Positions 33,302-42,333 of a stretch of DNA of 64,000 nt are shown here, piece by piece; position 1 is the first letter of the stretch, and every line of letters begins with the position of its first letter. The position numbers were made by a program, and so were the translations under genes. This DNA comes from CAWBJP01 sp963789165 (GTDB lineage Bacteria > Actinomycetota > Acidimicrobiia > IMCC26256 > BP-133): positions 496,001-560,000 of the forward strand of contig CAWBJP010000003.1 of the NCBI GenBank assembly GCA_963789165.1, written 5' to 3'. Below the pieces are notes generated by a model. The model saw nothing but the letters and a program-made list of their open reading frames with translations. It was not told the DNA's origin and made no database searches.

Positions 33302-33566
33302 GTTCCTTGCCCTCCGGCGGACCGAAGGGCCGGATCTTCGGGTTCTCGTAGGGACCCTTGACTCCCGGCTGGGAGGCCGCCCGGGAGCCGGCCTCGGCCC
33401 GCACCAGGACGGCATACGTCCCCCGCTCCGGATCGAGGGAGACCAGGCCGAAGTCCTCGTCGACCTCGTCCTCGGCCAGGCCGAGCAGTTCCCGGGCCGC
33501 AGCCAGGGTCGCCCCCTCAGGCGGGAGTTCCACGGTCACCATGACGGTCGGGTCCGGCAGCGGCAT
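33237..33566 (-). CDS. Small protein of unknown function downstream of the subtilase
   Basis: The 109-aa frame starts at ATG 33566 (an ATG eight codons in, before VTVELPPEG, is an alternative). It has a folded-looking first half (VTVELPPEGATLAAARELLGLAEDEVDEDFGLVSLDPERGTYAVLVRAEAG) and a Pro/Arg-rich tail. The stop of the subtilase gene lies 16 bp upstream on the same strand, so they form an operon. It could be a propeptide-like inhibitor or chaperone of the protease, since the ELLGL/DEDFGLVSLDP pattern resembles small proteins paired with subtilases, but this is inference. The 3' end overlaps the convergent cupin gene. Confidence 0.6.
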   Translation of the reverse strand: MPLPDPTVMVTVELPPEGATLAAARELLGLAEDEVDEDFGLVSLDPERGTYAVLVRAEAGSRAASQPGVKGPYENPKIRPFGPPEGKEPTGAEPPGAPRSRLPRTPPPG

Positions 33567-33582
33567 TCCGGTCCTCCTCCCG

Positions 33583-34953
33583 TCACCCCCGCGGCTTGTT
33601 GCGCCGCTCGAACGCCTTCATCAGCCCAGCGACGTCCATGATGCCGTAGCCATAGTCGTAGTCGTACCCGCCGCCGTTGCGATCGTCGGCGGTCCGCTGC
33701 AGCAACGTCCGCACCTGCCCGGGGCTGAGGGTCCGGGGCGGGAACAGGGTACGGATGGCGGCCACCACCCCGGCGGCCACGGGACAGGCCGCCGACGTTC
33801 CCGAGTCCGGCTTCCCGGGAAACGCCTCCGACCCGGTGAAGTGGGTGTAGGTGCACACGTCCGGCTTGCGCTGGTCCAGCCGCCCGGGACCCTGCGACGA
33901 GTAGCCCACCCGCTCGCCGGTGACGTCGACGCCGCCAACGGAGAGCACCCCCGGATGCGAGTTGGCGCCGCCGATGGGACGGTCGGGGTACTCACAGCGC
34001 CCGTCGGGGCAGTCCCGCCCGCAGTTCCCGGCGGCGAAGACAATGTCGGCCCCCGCCGCCTCGAGGCTCGAGACGATGACGTTGAACGGGTGGGCCCGGC
34101 TGTCCGAGTAGTTCCCCGGGGCGCCCGGCGGGAAATCCCACCCCGGCGAGAAGGACCCCCAGCTGTTGGTCACCACCAGGGCCCGGCCCTCCTCGGGCAT
34201 GGCGTCGAGGACGGCCCGGAGGTGGGCATAGGCCGCCACGGCGTCAGAGAGGAGCCCCTCCATAGCGTTCGCCCCCTGGCGCCCGGAGAGCAGCACGGCC
34301 ATGTCGAGCACGGTCGCCTCGGGGGCGGCGATCAAAGCGTCGAAGCCACACATCGTCCCGTGGTCGACCTTGTGGGCCCCCGGCGTCGTTCCGACTCCGC
34401 TCGGGGTCCAGCTGCGGGCGGCGTCGAAAGCGAAACTCCGGCCAAGGTGGGCTTCGACGTGGGCCACGTTGACCCCCGAGTCGACTACCGCTAGGGCCAC
34501 CCCCGCGCCGGTGAAACCAGCCCCGTGCAGCTCCGAGAGGTGGAGCTCGCCGGCCACGTCGTGCCAGTCCCCCACCGCCGGGCTGTCGCCGCAGGTGGGA
34601 CACGACCCGATGGTGGGGTCGGCGAAGATCCCGACGATGTCAGGCCGGGAGCCGCTGAGCAGGGCCAGGCGACTAGCGAGGTTGTCGTCGGCGATCTCGC
34701 CCCGCACCAGAACGCCCGCTTCCTGTGGCTCGAAGGAGAAGGTCAGCTCCTGTTCCAAGGACAGCGGATCGCCACGCGGGTCCACGGGCCGGGGCCGGGG
34801 GACGGGCACCGGGGGATAGCCCGGGTCGATCCGGAACCCCGGCAGGTCCCCGGCGACGGCCTCCGGGCCGGGCGGCGCCACCGCTCCCCTCGTCGCCCGC
34901 ACGGCGGCCTCGACGACGTCGGGTGCCGGTCGCATCTGAATGAGGACTCGCAT
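33583..34953 (-). CDS. Subtilisin-like serine protease (S8) without signal peptide
   Basis: The ATG at 34953 has GGGG six bases upstream. The 456-aa protein has an N-terminal extension of about 160 residues with no export signal. The S8 catalytic domain follows with the Asp motif ALAVVDSGVN, the His motif KVDHGTMCGF and the Ser motif PDSGTSAACPVAAGV; all three catalytic residues are present. CPTCGDSP and GNCGRDCPDGRCEYP are Cys-rich loops. A cytosolic subtilase beside TIR, SLOG, CHAT and caspase genes suggests a protease arm of a conflict system. It is divergently transcribed from the TIR gene at 35214. Confidence 0.88.
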   Translation of the reverse strand: MRVLIQMRPAPDVVEAAVRATRGAVAPPGPEAVAGDLPGFRIDPGYPPVPVPRPRPVDPRGDPLSLEQELTFSFEPQEAGVLVRGEIADDNLASRLALLSGSRPDIVGIFADPTIGSCPTCGDSPAVGDWHDVAGELHLSELHGAGFTGAGVALAVVDSGVNVAHVEAHLGRSFAFDAARSWTPSGVGTTPGAHKVDHGTMCGFDALIAAPEATVLDMAVLLSGRQGANAMEGLLSDAVAAYAHLRAVLDAMPEEGRALVVTNSWGSFSPGWDFPPGAPGNYSDSRAHPFNVIVSSLEAAGADIVFAAGNCGRDCPDGRCEYPDRPIGGANSHPGVLSVGGVDVTGERVGYSSQGPGRLDQRKPDVCTYTHFTGSEAFPGKPDSGTSAACPVAAGVVAAIRTLFPPRTLSPGQVRTLLQRTADDRNGGGYDYDYGYGIMDVAGLMKAFERRNKPRG

Positions 34954-35213
34954 CTGGACCCCCTCGTGGCTGGCTCGGGACGAATCCCGCCCCCGGTGTT
35001 CCACCTGGAGGAGCGGCGCACTGCGCCGACCTCGCGGCCTCTAAATCCATACTACTTTTTCGAAGTTCTAGGAAGTATCGTGCTTGTGACGTACGGAACG
35101 CCGGCTTCGACACACTCGATACGGCTTGCCCGTCAATGAAGTACCGCCTTGCAGGGGCGAGGGTGACCCGGGAGCATTGCGACAGCGTGGATCGCTGACC
35201 CTTGGAGCGTGTC
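34954..35213. promoter_or_regulatory. Divergent promoter region between subtilase and TIR genes
   Basis: This 260-bp gap is locally AT-rich around 35041-35090 (TAAATCCATACTACTTTTTC), unlike the surrounding coding DNA. It must carry promoters for both directions, but I could not assign -35/-10 pairs with confidence. No operator palindrome was obvious. Confidence 0.45.
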
Positions 35214-36251
35214 ATGGGCGGCATCTTCATCAACTACAGGCGTAACGACTCCGAGTACATCGCGGGCCGGCTCCGAAACGACCTCTCCCGGCGGTTCGGC
35301 ACCGATTTCCTGATTTTCCGCGACGTCGACTCCTTGGCGCTCGGACGCTTCGCGGAGGAGATCGACCAGGCGGTCCGGTCCTGCGACGTGATGGTCGTGG
35401 TGATCGGTGACGGTTGGCTCGATGCCCGCGATGCCTCGGGCAAAAAGCGCCTGGACCAGCCCGACGACTGGGTCCGGCAGGAGATCGCCGCCGGCCTTAG
35501 ACAGAAGAAGATTCTGGTCCCGGTACTGGTCGAGAACGCCCGCCTGCCTTCGGCCCACGAGCTACCGCTGGAGATAGCGGAGCTGGTCGACCAGCAGGCC
35601 GTGGAGCTTCCCGACTCCCGGTGGGATTACGAGGTGGAACAACTGGTCGGAAAGCTGGAGCGGTCGCTCCGGTCGAGAAACCTCTTGCCCTCGGATCAAC
35701 AGCAGGAATTGCCGGCTCCACCCCTGCGGGATTCCACCAGGAGGTCTGGGCCCAAATGGGCCTTGGCAATCATCCCCGTCGTTCTTGCCGCCGGTGTGTT
35801 CGCCATAGTCCGCTCGAGCGGCTCCGGCTCGGAGTGCACACGCGACCGAACTCCGGCGCCAGGGCGGACGACTGTTGCCTCCCGTCAGACGGACCGGTCA
35901 TATACCGGCCCATGGTCGGTGACCTGCGGTCCCCTCACGCTCACCATCGAGAAGATCGAAACCTCCGCCAGCGCCACCCGGGTTCATGCCCGGGTGGACA
36001 ACGAGACGGACGACACCCTGATCCTTTCCGCCAGTCAGTTCAACATGGTCGATGACAACGGACACAGCTATCGAGCGAATCCGTTCTCGAGCGAATGGCC
36101 CAAAGACATTCCCCCCGGTGTGCTCCGCGGGATCGTCGATGTCGTGGAGCCGCTCCGGCCGGAGGCGACAAGTATCAGCGCGGGGTGGGGCACCGTGTTC
36201 GGGACCTTCGCGGTCGACCAGATCTTCGTCGAGGGCATCGGGCTGCGGTAG
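35214..36251 (+). CDS. TIR-domain membrane protein (TIR 1)
   Basis: The ATG follows TTGGAG by 6 bases. Residues about 2-150 form a TIR domain: GGIFINYRRNDSEYIAGRLRNDLSRRFG, CDVMVVVIG, then DDWVRQEIAAGL, in which Glu90 occupies the position of the catalytic glutamate of TIR NADases. A single transmembrane segment (WALAIIPVVLAAGVFAIV, about 182-200) follows, and then an outside-facing or second soluble domain with a beta-sandwich look (LTLTIEKIETSASATRVHARVDNETDDTLIL; DUF4352-like). Enzymatic activity is inferred. It is first in a run of same-strand genes, with SLOG 9 bp downstream. Confidence 0.85.
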   Translation: MGGIFINYRRNDSEYIAGRLRNDLSRRFGTDFLIFRDVDSLALGRFAEEIDQAVRSCDVMVVVIGDGWLDARDASGKKRLDQPDDWVRQEIAAGLRQKKILVPVLVENARLPSAHELPLEIAELVDQQAVELPDSRWDYEVEQLVGKLERSLRSRNLLPSDQQQELPAPPLRDSTRRSGPKWALAIIPVVLAAGVFAIVRSSGSGSECTRDRTPAPGRTTVASRQTDRSYTGPWSVTCGPLTLTIEKIETSASATRVHARVDNETDDTLILSASQFNMVDDNGHSYRANPFSSEWPKDIPPGVLRGIVDVVEPLRPEATSISAGWGTVFGTFAVDQIFVEGIGLR

Positions 36252-36260
36252 GCGACCGGA

Positions 36261-36797
36261 GTGATCATCGTGCATGCGGGCAATCGAATCGATCCGCCGG
36301 GAAGAGTCCCGCCCCGCTTTCCCGCCCATCGGGAACGGGCGGTCGGGGCCAGGATGGTGGAGCTACTCCAGATTCTCGAGCCCGCAGGCATTGTCAGCGC
36401 GGCGGCCGCCGGTGCCGACCTCCTGTTGGCCGAAGCGGCTCTGGATCGGGCGGTACCCCTCCACGTCGTCCTCCCCTGCCCTCGAGCCCGCTTCCAGGAG
36501 GTGTCGGTCGCGGATCAAGGCCCGCGTTGGGTTCTCGCCTTCGAGCGGGTCCTGAACCATGTCGCCCAAGACACCCGGTCCTCGTTGGAGGAGTTGACGC
36601 TCGAGCCGGACGACGCCGGCTTCCGCATGGCCAACCAGGTGCTGCTGGATCGGGCGGTCAACCTCGGCGCCGACCGGGTACTGGCCGTGGCCGTCCGCCC
36701 GAGACAGAGGGAGTCCACGCCGAGCGTGACCGATGACTTCGTCGACCGCGCCGAGGCGGCCGGATTCTTCGTACTGGAGATCGATCCCGGGCACTGA
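36261..36797 (+). CDS. SLOG-like nucleotide-sensor protein
   Basis: The 178-aa product starts at a GTG. The pattern IIVHAGNRID ... FPAHRERAVGARMVELLQILEPAGIVSAAAAGADLLLAEAALDRAVPLHVVLPCPRARFQEVSVAD matches the Rossmannoid SLOG/LOG superfamily: a first strand with a glycine, a helix, the xGAD turn after the second strand, and VVLP followed by an Arg-containing helix. SLOG domains bind NAD-derived or other nucleotide signals, and in Thoeris one senses the product of a TIR enzyme. Position directly after a TIR gene fits such a pair. No effector domain is fused. Confidence 0.6.
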   Translation: MIIVHAGNRIDPPGRVPPRFPAHRERAVGARMVELLQILEPAGIVSAAAAGADLLLAEAALDRAVPLHVVLPCPRARFQEVSVADQGPRWVLAFERVLNHVAQDTRSSLEELTLEPDDAGFRMANQVLLDRAVNLGADRVLAVAVRPRQRESTPSVTDDFVDRAEAAGFFVLEIDPGH

Positions 36798-36837
36798 GCG
36801 CAAACGTCCAGCAGGTCAGCCGGAAGGGGGACCCAAG

Positions 36838-39800
36838 ATGGCGGAGTCCGAGAGCGGGCCCGGCGTCCAAGGCATCTCACTGGCAGGCGAAGGCGTCCGA
36901 TTCGCCGCGGATCGTGGAGTCGCCGCCGACACCCGGTCGGACGGCGTCACCGTTGATCCCGTGGCCGCCACCATCAACGCCACCGATGGCTTGCGTATCG
37001 CTGAGGCCATCACCATTCGAAACCTCGAGGTGACCGGGGGCGGCGGTCGAGGTGACGCGCGTGAGGGTGCGCTGGTTGTGGATGTCGGGCGGGCAGAGCC
37101 GGGTGAACGACCCGTTGTTCTCGTCGAAGAGGACGGCCGCTACACCTGGGTCGTTCCCGCCCCAGGCCAGGAACGTCTCCGGTTGCCGGTGGAAGCCGCT
37201 CCTGGAAGCCGGGGGCTGGCCGGCTGGGCTGTTCGCCGCGTGCTTCGCGTGGTGGCCGTGAAGACCGTGGGCTGGGCGGTGCACGAGGCGACGCGGACGA
37301 TCGTCGGCGGCTGGGACGAACGGCGCCACCCGCACCGCCTCCGCGCCTGGACGCCCGAGAACCACCGCGACCCCAATGCCCCACCTCCCGACATGCAAGC
37401 TCTGGGGGCCGGACCAGCTCTGCTTGTCATCCACGGGTTCATGGGGTCCGTCCACGGGTCCTTCGGCGACCTGGCGGCTGACGTAGTGCGCGGGTTCCAC
37501 CGGGCGTATCGCGGCCGCACATTCGCCTTCGACCACCCGACCCTGGCGGTCTCCCCAAGGAAGAACGCCAAGTGGCTCGCCCAGCAGCTCAGCAGCGAGG
37601 GCGTTCCCCTGGTCCTCGATGTCGTCGCCCACTCGCGGGGCGGGCTCGTCGCCCGCGAGCTGGCTCAGCGACTGAGCGGAGATGGCGTCACGGTGCAGTC
37701 GATCACGTTCGTAGCCACCCCGAATGACGGCACCCCTCTGGCCGACCCGAAGCGACCCGAGGGGCTTCTCGACGCTCTCACCAACCTGGCTGGCGCAGTG
37801 CCGGGCAGCGATGCCCTCCAACTCGTCTTGGAACTCTTGAAAGACATCGTGGTGGGGTCAGCCTTCACCGGCCTCAAGGGGCTGGTGGCCATGGAGCCGG
37901 GCGGGGCCTACCTCAGCGAGCTCAATGCTCTACCCGTCCCGGAGGGCTTGGAGCTCCGGGCCATCGCGGCTGACTTCGAACCCCGCAGCGACGCCGGGAT
38001 CGTCCGGACCGCACACGACCGTTTGATCGACGCCTACTTCGGTGGGCTTCGCAATGACCTCATCGTTCCCACGCTGAGCACGATCGTGACGAGCGGCGCC
38101 TTCGGTGTCCGTGCCGGCCACCGCCTCGTCCTCGACAGCAGCCGCGGGGTGGACCACAGCTCGTTCTGGACCAACCCCAGGGCCGTAGGCCAGCTCGCCG
38201 ATTGGCTGCGCCCGGACTGGCGTGAGCGTCCCCCGGACGAGGTACCTGACGAGGAGACGGACCCCGGAGCCGAGATGGCGCTGCCCCCCGATCCCCGGAG
38301 GATCGAAGACGTGGCGGATGCCGTCAGCCGCCTCCCCGACAGGTCCCGCAAGGCGGTGGAGGAACTTGTCGGAGGCCCGATCAATGAACGGGCCCGCAGA
38401 CCCACAGGCGACCGTCCAGCCGTGGTCGTCATCCCGGGAATCATGGGGACGCATCTGCGCCGCCGAGCCGGTGAGCTCATCTGGATCGATCCGTTGCGCC
38501 TGATGCGCGGCCACTTCAGTGACTTGTCCTTGGCACCGCCAGGGGCCGAGGTGGAGCCTGCGGGATTGAACCGCACGTATCTCCCCCTCATCACCCATCT
38601 CGCCGAAACGCGGGATGTCTACCTGGCTCCGTTCGACTGGCGCCTCGACATCCGGGACTCGGCGAACAAGCTGGCGAACCTGATCCAGGACCAGGTTCTC
38701 GTAGCCAACCCCACCCGGTCGGTGCATCTCGTAGCCCATTCGATGGGTGGCCTGGTGGGCCGGTCACTCACCTTCGTAGCTCCGGGCGTGTGGTCCGAAA
38801 TGGGTGCTGAGCAGCGCGGAGACAGTGGTCGGCTGGTGATGCTGGGGACACCGAACCGAGGATCGTTTTCCATCGTGCTGACCCTCACGGGCGCAGAGAT
38901 GATCTTGAAAGCCCTCGCCGCAGTCGACTTCCGTGCCGACACCAGACGGCTGCTCGAGGTCGTGGCCACCTTCCCGGGCGTGTATCAGATGCTTCCCTCC
39001 CTCAGCGTCGGGCCGGGCGACGACCGGCACCGCGACCTGTTTACCGCCACCAACTGGGGCAGTCGGTCACCGGTTCAGCAGGCCCTTCTTTCCGATGCGG
39101 TCGAGTTCCACGCCGCCCTGGAAGAAGCGCACCGGAACCTGAGCGATACGGACCTCGCCCGCATGACGTCCGTCGCCGGGTACGGCGTCGCCACCCCTTA
39201 TCGGCTGGAGATCACCGAACCCGGGTCGTTCAGCGTCGGTCGGGTGCTGAGGGGCGACGGCCGCGTGGCGATGGCTCTCAATCACCTCGACGGCGTGACC
39301 CGCTACTACTGCAAGGCATCCCATGGTGCGCTGCCGTCGGCACCGGATGTCCTGGCCTCGCTCGGGGAACTGCTGGCCGGGAACCCTGGCCAGTTGGAGC
39401 GTGAGGCGCCCGAATCCCGAGGCGCCGAGGCCATGGACCGGCCGCCGATGATCCCCGTCGAACTCTTCGACTCGGTACCCACCGGCGGGACACGCTCCGG
39501 CGTCGCCGTCGTAGGCCGGCGCCAGGCGGAGGCGCGCCTGGTCGAGGCTCTCAGACCCTCGTTGGGCGGAGGCCTCGCCCCTCCCGAACGGGTGCAGGTC
39601 AAGGTCCGCGTGGTCCATGCCAGCCTCGAACAGGCCGATTTCCCGGTCGCTGTCGGTCATTACACGGGGGTCCCGGTCGACGGGTCGGAAGGGTTTCTCG
39701 ACCGCAAGCTGTTGGGTGCCCTGCGCCAACGGCAGTACCTCGGGCAATATCCCGAACGGGCAGGGACGGCCGTGTACATCCCGGCCCCGCCTGGCCACCA

Positions 39801-42333
39801 GCCCCGGGGGGCGCTGATATTGGGCCTCGGGGAGTTCGGCACGTTGACGGGCGCCAACCTCTCCGAGGCAATGACCCAGGCTGTCATCGCCCTGGTCCTC
39901 GACCAGCGTGAGCGCGACCCGGATCCGAGCGCTTCTGTGAGCATCGGCGTCTCATCGGTGCTCGTCGGGACACCCGGGCGTCACGGTCTGACCATCGAGA
40001 ACGCCGTCACTTCACTGGTTGAGGGCGTGATCGAAGCCGTGGTCCGCCTTCGACGCCAGGACGAGCCCATTCCCCTGCGAACGGTCGAGCTCGAATTGAT
40101 CGAGAGCTATCAGCAACCCGCGGAAGAGGCGGCGATGCTGCTGGCCGACCTGGACAGGCTGCTGGAGCCCGGCCTGCGGGACCAGGTCGACCTGCTGACC
40201 GTCGACCGCTTGGTCGCACGCGAGGGCCACCAGCCCGGCGCGCCGCCGGGACGTGAGTCGGGCGAGGCCTGGATCCGTGTGCTGGTAGGGCTCGAACGCG
40301 ATGAGCAGGCGGCGGGGACTTCCTCGATCCGTCGTATGACCTTCTCGACGCTCGCCCGCGGGGCCCAGGCCAACCTGATTTCACACGACGTCGACCTGGA
40401 GAAGATTCGGGCCTACGTCGACGCCGCCGTCCGACGCCCAGAACAGGATCCGGCCATCAACCGGACGCTGTTCGAACTGCTCTTTCCGCCCCGGGCCAAG
40501 CTGGACCTCGACCGGTCGGAGCACCTCCACCTCATCGTGGACGACGAGACGGCCCAGCTGCCGTGGGAGCTCCTGGCGGCGGCAGCCGTCGGTCGCGATG
40601 TTGCGCCTCTCGCCCTGCGGGCGGGCATGCTGCGGCAACTTCAGAGCCCGTCGCTCACGCGCTACCGAACAGGCTCTCCCCGGGGCCTGACGGCTCTGTT
40701 CGTCGGAGATCCGCCCACCAGCTACCCCCGCCTGCCCAACGCCAGAGAAGAGGCTGAACGCTTGGCGACACTGTTTGAAGGGCGACGCTGGGAGGTGGAA
40801 CGCCGCATCTACGGGGACGACCACACCGGCGACGCCGACGAGTGGATGGACGTCCTGAACGCCCTCCACCAGCGGGACTACCGCGTGGTGCACATCGCGG
40901 CCCACGGCGTGTTCGATGAGGACTGGCGGCGCAGCGGCGTCGCCATCGGGCCCCTCCCCGAGCACCGCCTGACCGCCCTCGAGTTCGAGGCCATGAGCTC
41001 CACCCCTGACCTCGTCTTCCTGAATTGCTGCCATCTCGGCCGCCTGGGTTGGTTGCTCGATCAGGCCAAGGAGCCCGACGCCCGGGCCCTCGAGCGGCCA
41101 CACCGGGTCGCCGGCACGGTCGCCCAGCAACTCCTCCGCAACGGGGTCGGGGCGGTGGTGGTAGCGGGTTGGGCCGTCGACGACTTCGCCGCCGCCGCCT
41201 TTGCCTCTGAGCTCTACGAATCGATGCTCGGCGGCTATCCCTTCGGCGAGGCGGTGCGCAAGGCCCGCATCGCCGCTCACAAAGCCGACGATGGCCGTTC
41301 AAACACGTGGGGGGCGTACCAGTGTTACGGCGACCCGGACTTCGAGATGTTGGCCCGGGACGTCCCGCCCACGACGCGGCCCGCACCCGTGAGCGCGGCG
41401 CAGCTGGCCCGAGACCTGCGACTGGCCGCCATCCGGGCCAGTGAAGCGACAACGGTCGAGCACACCAGGCAGGTGGCGAGAGAGGTCAACGGGCTGCGGG
41501 TGGCCGGGGGGGACCTGGTCAACGACGGCCGGGTGCTGGAAGAGCTGGGTGACGCCTTCAGCGAGCTCGGTCACTATGAGCAGGCCGTGGAGGCCTATGA
41601 GCAGGCCCTGCGCGAGGAGAAGGGCGAGGTCCGGATCAGGACGGCCGAACAGCTCGCGAACCTGAAGGCCCGCCTCGCGGTCAACCTGGCCCGAAAGCCG
41701 GACGGGTCCGCGGATGCCCGCCGGCTTTTTGCCGAGGCCAGCTCGATGCTCGACCTTCTCGACCGTCTCGCCGGGAACACGGCCGAACGCCACGCCTTGC
41801 GAGGCAGCCTGGAGAAGAAGCGGGCCACCACCGTGGAAGGCGAGCAACGCGCCAAAGCCCTCATCACGGCCCGCGCCGCGTACCTGACGGCCCGTCAGCT
41901 CAGCTCGCCTGACCGCCACGCGTGGCTGGTCCCGTACCACACCAACCTCTGGCTGCAGCTCGTCATCCTGACCAGCGAATCCGCTGCCCTCGCGGAAGAA
42001 GAATCAGGCTGGCTGGATGCGCTCCACCACCAGGTCGCCGAGCAAGCGAGCACTCCGTCCAACTATTGGGAGCTGGCGGCACTGGCCGACACGCTGCTGA
42101 CCTATCTCCTGGCCGACCGGCCCACCACTCGAGGTTCGGTGTCCGCCGAAGAGGTGAAGACGAGCTATCTGAAGGCCTTCGAGCTTCGTTCCACCGTGCG
42201 CCAACGCGATTCTGCCCTCACCCACCTTCACGATCTCAGCCTGCTCGTGCCGTTCGAGAGAGCGCAGCCGTACGTCACCCTGTTGGAAAGCCTGAGAAGG
42301 GTCTTCCCCGATGAGGAAGGTGCCGGGCGATGA
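36838..42333 (+). CDS. Giant double-lipase / CHAT protease / TPR fusion protein (1831 aa)
   Basis: The ATG at 36838 follows GGAAGGGGG. Domains, with residues from this start: an unclassified N-terminus (1-190); alpha/beta hydrolase 1 with oxyanion motif HGFMGS (His199) and nucleophile elbow AHSRGG (Ser266); alpha/beta hydrolase 2, LCAT-like, with VVIPGIMGTHL and AHSMGG (Ser635); a region of about 900-1100 with GHYTGVPVDGSEGFLDRKL and GALILGLGEFG that resembles the N-terminal (macro-like) part of M17 aminopeptidases; a CHAT caspase-like peptidase with VVHIAAHG (His1356) and FLNCC (Cys1398 at the usual position); and a TPR-like C-terminus (ELGHYEQAVEAYEQAL). Both elbows and the CHAT dyad are intact. 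It overlaps the next TIR gene by 4 bp. It may be a lipid-attacking effector governed by proteolysis; this is inference. Confidence 0.85.
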   Translation: MAESESGPGVQGISLAGEGVRFAADRGVAADTRSDGVTVDPVAATINATDGLRIAEAITIRNLEVTGGGGRGDAREGALVVDVGRAEPGERPVVLVEEDGRYTWVVPAPGQERLRLPVEAAPGSRGLAGWAVRRVLRVVAVKTVGWAVHEATRTIVGGWDERRHPHRLRAWTPENHRDPNAPPPDMQALGAGPALLVIHGFMGSVHGSFGDLAADVVRGFHRAYRGRTFAFDHPTLAVSPRKNAKWLAQQLSSEGVPLVLDVVAHSRGGLVARELAQRLSGDGVTVQSITFVATPNDGTPLADPKRPEGLLDALTNLAGAVPGSDALQLVLELLKDIVVGSAFTGLKGLVAMEPGGAYLSELNALPVPEGLELRAIAADFEPRSDAGIVRTAHDRLIDAYFGGLRNDLIVPTLSTIVTSGAFGVRAGHRLVLDSSRGVDHSSFWTNPRAVGQLADWLRPDWRERPPDEVPDEETDPGAEMALPPDPRRIEDVADAVSRLPDRSRKAVEELVGGPINERARRPTGDRPAVVVIPGIMGTHLRRRAGELIWIDPLRLMRGHFSDLSLAPPGAEVEPAGLNRTYLPLITHLAETRDVYLAPFDWRLDIRDSANKLANLIQDQVLVANPTRSVHLVAHSMGGLVGRSLTFVAPGVWSEMGAEQRGDSGRLVMLGTPNRGSFSIVLTLTGAEMILKALAAVDFRADTRRLLEVVATFPGVYQMLPSLSVGPGDDRHRDLFTATNWGSRSPVQQALLSDAVEFHAALEEAHRNLSDTDLARMTSVAGYGVATPYRLEITEPGSFSVGRVLRGDGRVAMALNHLDGVTRYYCKASHGALPSAPDVLASLGELLAGNPGQLEREAPESRGAEAMDRPPMIPVELFDSVPTGGTRSGVAVVGRRQAEARLVEALRPSLGGGLAPPERVQVKVRVVHASLEQADFPVAVGHYTGVPVDGSEGFLDRKLLGALRQRQYLGQYPERAGTAVYIPAPPGHQPRGALILGLGEFGTLTGANLSEAMTQAVIALVLDQRERDPDPSASVSIGVSSVLVGTPGRHGLTIENAVTSLVEGVIEAVVRLRRQDEPIPLRTVELELIESYQQPAEEAAMLLADLDRLLEPGLRDQVDLLTVDRLVAREGHQPGAPPGRESGEAWIRVLVGLERDEQAAGTSSIRRMTFSTLARGAQANLISHDVDLEKIRAYVDAAVRRPEQDPAINRTLFELLFPPRAKLDLDRSEHLHLIVDDETAQLPWELLAAAAVGRDVAPLALRAGMLRQLQSPSLTRYRTGSPRGLTALFVGDPPTSYPRLPNAREEAERLATLFEGRRWEVERRIYGDDHTGDADEWMDVLNALHQRDYRVVHIAAHGVFDEDWRRSGVAIGPLPEHRLTALEFEAMSSTPDLVFLNCCHLGRLGWLLDQAKEPDARALERPHRVAGTVAQQLLRNGVGAVVVAGWAVDDFAAAAFASELYESMLGGYPFGEAVRKARIAAHKADDGRSNTWGAYQCYGDPDFEMLARDVPPTTRPAPVSAAQLARDLRLAAIRASEATTVEHTRQVAREVNGLRVAGGDLVNDGRVLEELGDAFSELGHYEQAVEAYEQALREEKGEVRIRTAEQLANLKARLAVNLARKPDGSADARRLFAEASSMLDLLDRLAGNTAERHALRGSLEKKRATTVEGEQRAKALITARAAYLTARQLSSPDRHAWLVPYHTNLWLQLVILTSESAALAEEESGWLDALHHQVAEQASTPSNYWELAALADTLLTYLLADRPTTRGSVSAEEVKTSYLKAFELRSTVRQRDSALTHLHDLSLLVPFERAQPYVTLLESLRRVFPDEEGAGR

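Noticed and set aside
35161..35213. Seventh copy of the leader element before TIR 1
   Set aside because: GGGAGC and ACCCTTGGAGC are present, but the order and the CCTGG/CCAGG pairing are not.
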